Of a DNA stretch of 64,000 nucleotides, positions 61,049 to 64,000 are shown one piece after another. Position 1 is the stretch's first letter, and every line of letters starts with the position of its first letter. Source of the DNA: Pseudarthrobacter sp. BIM B-2242 (lineage in GTDB: Bacteria > Actinomycetota > Actinomycetes > Actinomycetales > Micrococcaceae); the NCBI RefSeq assembly GCF_014764445.1, contig NZ_CP061721.1, forward strand, positions 4,030,001-4,094,000. The letters run 5' to 3'. The position numbers and the translations under genes are program-made. The notes under the pieces were generated by a model. That model worked only from the letters and a program-made list of their open reading frames with translations, was not told where the DNA came from and searched no databases.

Positions 61049-62097
61049 CTCCCAGCCGAATTAGCCCCTACCCGGGCCAGCCCGGCAATCTCGGCGAGCA
61101 GTTCCACGGAGCGGATCCGGGCCTCGGTGCCGGTGTTCTGGTGGGCCACAATGAGTTCGTCGGCGTCGGAATGCTTGGCGAACCCGTCCAGGTAATCAAT
61201 CACCGCGTCCGGCGTGCCCACAGCTGAATACGTCATCATCTGTGAAACATGCTGGCCCTGCGGTGAGTCCAGGACCATGTCCGCTTCGTCATCGGTGAAC
61301 TCGCGGCCACCGCCGAAGAACAGCCCCACCCTGGCGCGCAGTGTTGCCCGGAAGGCTGCCTGCGCTTCGGCGGCGGTGTCGGCCGCAATTACGTTGACGC
61401 CGGCGATCACGTGCGGGGCATCGAGCTGGGAGGACGGCTTGAATTCGCGGCGATACAGAGCCACGGCGTCCTGCAGGGCGTTGGGGGCGAAGTGCGAAGC
61501 GAAGGCGTAGGGCAGGCCCAGCTGGGCCGCGAGGCGCGCGCCAAACAGCGAGGATCCCAGGATGTACAGCGGCACGTTGGTGCCCTTGCCAGGGGTGGCC
61601 TCGACGCCCTGGATCCGGGTGGGGCCGGTGAGGTAGCCCTGCAGTTCCAGGACGTCCTGCGGGAAGCTGTCGGCGGACATCGGGTCCCGGCGCAGTGCGC
61701 GCAGAGTGTTCTGGTCGCTGCCGGGAGCACGGCCCAGGCCAAGGTCGATCCGGCCCGGGTGGAGCGTTTCCAGGGTGCCGAACTGCTCGGCGATGGTCAG
61801 CGGTGAGTGGTTGGGCAGCATGATGCCGCCGGCACCAAGCCTGATGGTGCTGGTGTGCGCCGCAACGTGGGCAATGAGCACGCTGGTGGCGGAGGACGCG
61901 ATGGCGGACATGTTGTGATGCTCGGCGTACCAGATCCGCCGGTAGCCAAGCTCCTCCGCCCGCTGCGCCATGGCGACGCTCCCTGCGAAGCTCTCCGCCG
62001 CCGTTTGGCCTTTGCCGATGGTTGCCAGGTCAAGGATGGAGAGGGGAAGCGTCACGTCGGTGCCGGCCTTTCGAATGCGTTGCGTAGTTGTGGGCAC
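61045..62097 (-). CDS. LLM-class (luciferase-like) flavin-dependent oxidoreductase
   Basis: A 350-residue TIM-barrel flavoprotein of the bacterial luciferase-like group. [89 protein letters not shown] and [27 protein letters not shown] are characteristic of the group usually annotated as MsnO8/alkanal monooxygenase-like. The oxidised substrate is unknown. GTG starts at 62097 and 62055 are both possible; neither has a strong ribosome site. Confidence 0.88.
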   Translation of the reverse strand: MPTTTQRIRKAGTDVTLPLSILDLATIGKGQTAAESFAGSVAMAQRAEELGYRRIWYAEHHNMSAIASSATSVLIAHVAAHTSTIRLGAGGIMLPNHSPLTIAEQFGTLETLHPGRIDLGLGRAPGSDQNTLRALRRDPMSADSFPQDVLELQGYLTGPTRIQGVEATPGKGTNVPLYILGSSLFGARLAAQLGLPYAFASHFAPNALQDAVALYRREFKPSSQLDAPHVIAGVNVIAADTAAEAQAAFRATLRARVGLFFGGGREFTDDEADMVLDSPQGQHVSQMMTYSAVGTPDAVIDYLDGFAKHSDADELIVAHQNTGTEARIRSVELLAEIAGLARVGANSAGS

Positions 62098-62197
62098 GCC
62101 GGGTCACGGCGCGCTCACTGTGGACAACCGCCGCGGGCGCCGGGATATTTCTGCCCTGCACGTTTGCCCGGTCACGTCCGGCAGCCCCGACGCGAGA

Positions 62198-62240
62198 GAG
62201 GGGCCCGGCCTGGTGGACTGATCCACCGGCCGGGCCCCTC
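62198..62240. terminator. Strong GC-rich terminator
   Basis: GAGGGGCCCGGCC at 62198-62210 pairs perfectly with 62228-62240; after one unpaired T, GGTGGA (62212-62217) pairs with TCCACC (62222-62227) over a CTGA loop. Nineteen base pairs in total. It lies just downstream of the coiled-coil gene. Confidence 0.9.
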
Positions 62241-62287
62241 CCTTCCTGACGCCCTCCATCGCGCGCCGGGATGCAGGTTGAATCAGG

Positions 62288-64000
62288 TCAGGCGACGCAG
62301 CCGCCCAACAGGATTGAACCGTCAATGGCCTTGATCTGGTTCTGGACGTCCGCCATCTTGGACTGGAGGTCGGCTACGACGTCCTTCTGCACCTTGATCG
62401 GCCCGCTGTTGTTCCCCTTCTTCGCCTGCAGAACCCGGAGAGTGTCCTGGGCTGCTGTAACCTGCCCGTCCATTGTGGTGAGCTGCGCCTGTAGGGACTT
62501 GAGGGCGGCGTCTGCTGCATCGATCTCTCCGTTGATCTTCGTCAGCTGGTCCAGAAGCGGCGCCACCCTGGTCTGCAGGTCCAGGACTTCGGCTTCCTTG
62601 GCCGTGATCTTTGCGTTGAGGCCGGCGAGGTTCTCTGCAAGAGCCCCTCCAAGCGTGTTCAGCGAGTTAACTTCGGTGGCCTGCTGTGTGACGGCGTCGT
62701 CGGCTGCGGTCAGAGCTGCCTGGAGTGCCGGCAATTGTTCCCGCAGGGAGTCGAGGTCGGCGATCCTGTCCGCGACAGCTTTGTCTGCGGCCGCCTGTGC
62801 GTCCAGTGCCTGGGTGAGGGCAGCATTGAGGCTTTTCAGGGTTTCCTTCTGAGTGGCGATTGCCGCGTTCGCCGCCTCCACGCCCTCCCTGAGGGTCGGC
62901 AGTTCCGCTTCGAGGTCTGCTACGACTTTCTCCTGGGCTGCCACGGCGCTGGCGGCAGTTGCGACGGCGTCCTCCAGGCCGGGCAGCTGATGGTGAAGGT
63001 CGATCAATTCGTCCTGTTTGTCCTCAACTGCGCTGTATGCCTCCCTCGCGGCTGTTTGGAGCGCTGGCACTTGCAGTTTCAGTGCTGCGATCGCCGTTTC
63101 CTTGGACGTGACTGCGGCGTTCGCTGCATCCAGCGCCGCCTGCAGGGGCACCGTCTGCAGTTGGAGGGCGCTGCTTTCTGACTGCTTGTTCTGGAGCTGC
63201 GTGTTCAGTGTGGCGACTTGGCTGCTCAATACGGTCAGGTCGCCGCTCAGGCCCGCGATCAGGGCTTCCTTGTCCGAAATTTCCCGGTTCGCAGTGGCCA
63301 GCTGGGCATCCTTTAGGTCGCGCAGGTCCTCAAGGTCGCGTTTGGCCTTCGAGTTGCCCTTGATCGCATCGATCCGGACCGTCAGGGCGGCGATCTCCGC
63401 TACCAGCGTGGTCTTCGCAGTGGTTAGAGTGGCCAACTCCGCCTGGGCCTGGGTGAGCTCCGCCTGCTTGGCGGTGACTGCGGCGTTAGCGGTATTAATC
63501 TGACCCTGGAGAGTGGTGATGGCAGCCTGGGCCGTCGCTAACTGGTCAGCGTTGGCTTTCACAGCCGCGGCTGCGGCTGCCGCCTTTACCTGCAGAGCCT
63601 TCAGTTCTTCCTGGGCTGCCCCGATCGTGGTGTTCTGGTTGTCGAGGGCCGCGTCGGCATCGTTTGCCGTTGCCACAAGGATGGCCAACTGACCCTCCGC
63701 AGTGCTGATCTCCGCCTTCTTGTTCGTCACGGCTTCGTCCGCCTCTGCGGCAGCTCCCTGGAGGCTGGTGAGTAGTGCGCGGGCCTCGGCTACCCTGTCC
63801 AGCTGCTCGTCCAGTTCTGTCTGGGCGGTTGTGCCAGCCTGTTCCAGGCGGGTCAGCGTCGCCTCCCCGTCGCTCACGGCCGTGGCAGCAGTGTCGGCGG
63901 CGGCAGCCGCCTGCTGCGCCTGCGTCACCAGCGTCTCGAGCTGGCCCTCTGCAGCCAGGATCTCGGCTTCTTTGACGGACAGGTCATTGCTGGCCTGAGT
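62288..64000 (-). CDS. Long repeat-rich coiled-coil protein, N-terminal part beyond the window
   Basis: The visible 570 residues are almost entirely predicted coiled coil. Heptad-like units recur, for example ANAAVTSKETAIAALKLQVPALQ and AAKVADRIADLDSLREQLPALQ-type stretches, with loosely repeated AAxxAVxxxExxIxxL segments every 35-45 residues. There is no catalytic domain or membrane span in the visible part, and the C-terminus ends ...GSILLGGCVA. The frame stays open to base 64000, so the start and any signal or anchor domain are missing. Composition is Ala, Leu, Gln, Glu and Asp rich. Likely structural or surface role, not established. Confidence 0.85.
   Translation of the reverse strand, partial: TQASNDLSVKEAEILAAEGQLETLVTQAQQAAAAADTAATAVSDGEATLTRLEQAGTTAQTELDEQLDRVAEARALLTSLQGAAAEADEAVTNKKAEISTAEGQLAILVATANDADAALDNQNTTIGAAQEELKALQVKAAAAAAAVKANADQLATAQAAITTLQGQINTANAAVTAKQAELTQAQAELATLTTAKTTLVAEIAALTVRIDAIKGNSKAKRDLEDLRDLKDAQLATANREISDKEALIAGLSGDLTVLSSQVATLNTQLQNKQSESSALQLQTVPLQAALDAANAAVTSKETAIAALKLQVPALQTAAREAYSAVEDKQDELIDLHHQLPGLEDAVATAASAVAAQEKVVADLEAELPTLREGVEAANAAIATQKETLKSLNAALTQALDAQAAADKAVADRIADLDSLREQLPALQAALTAADDAVTQQATEVNSLNTLGGALAENLAGLNAKITAKEAEVLDLQTRVAPLLDQLTKINGEIDAADAALKSLQAQLTTMDGQVTAAQDTLRVLQAKKGNNSGPIKVQKDVVADLQSKMADVQNQIKAIDGSILLGGCVA

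Overview
This is a 64 kb window of a high-GC actinobacterial chromosome. The gene content (SAM-IV riboswitch ahead of metZ, fused MnhAB-type Mrp antiporter, LysG/LysE pair, DUF4235 and DUF1737 proteins, RBS-poor starts that look leaderless) points to Micrococcaceae, most likely Arthrobacter or Pseudarthrobacter. That assignment is an inference from protein style. There is no rRNA, integrase, transposase or CRISPR array. Genes are closely packed on both strands and most of the window reads as ordinary chromosome.

Layout. 0-7.4 kb: cardiolipin synthase, pabC-like aminotransferase, NUDIX and PPOX proteins, an exported amine oxidase with an exported RidA-like protein, and a thiolase. 7.4-15.1 kb: a degenerate GH26 domain fused to an OpgC-like membrane acyltransferase; a SAM-IV riboswitch operon (DUF1737, rhodanese, metZ); divergent lysG/lysE; an intact GH26 enzyme. 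15.2-21.3 kb: a YbdK-type ligase, an HTH-MurA fusion, and a penicillin-acylase/siderophore-acetyltransferase fusion behind an iron box. 21.3-25.5 kb: TPP riboswitch with a YkoE-YkoD-YkoC transporter, a UPF0303 protein and a DUF4235 protein. 25.5-35.3 kb: a complete mnhABCDEFG operon, a UMF1-type MFS protein and a KhtT/KhtU-like antiporter pair. 35.3-45.5 kb: a DUF559 gene edged by inverted repeats, dcd, a secreted CAP/FG-GAP protein, two SRPBCC proteins around a tRNA-Gly(CCC), an N5-(carboxyethyl)ornithine synthase-like gene, an NmrA-like protein, and a LysR/MFS divergent pair. 45.5-51.8 kb: putA, an amino acid permease and a LysR regulator; the first two share a nearly identical 49-bp promoter block. 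51.8-54.5 kb: panD, an AEC transporter, a sarcosine-oxidase-like flavoprotein. 54.5-59.8 kb: LacI, an orphan sugar-binding lipoprotein, and a GH15 enzyme carrying a trehalose-phosphatase domain that has lost its catalytic aspartates. 60.0-64.0 kb: DUF808 membrane protein, LLM-class flavoprotein, and a long coiled-coil protein that runs off the right edge.

Most notable points: (1) an iron-box-preceded fusion of an Ntn-hydrolase acylase with an IucB-type acetyltransferase; (2) two fusion proteins in which a whole carbohydrate or phosphate catalytic domain appears inactivated (GH26 in the OpgC fusion, HAD/OtsB in the GH15 fusion); (3) a MurA paralogue with intact catalytic residues fused to an XRE DNA-binding domain; (4) the duplicated putA/permease promoter architecture; (5) a 105-bp nested palindrome; (6) inverted repeats at both ends of the DUF559 gene; (7) a set of genes with TANNNT 6-7 nt before the start codon, suggesting leaderless transcripts.
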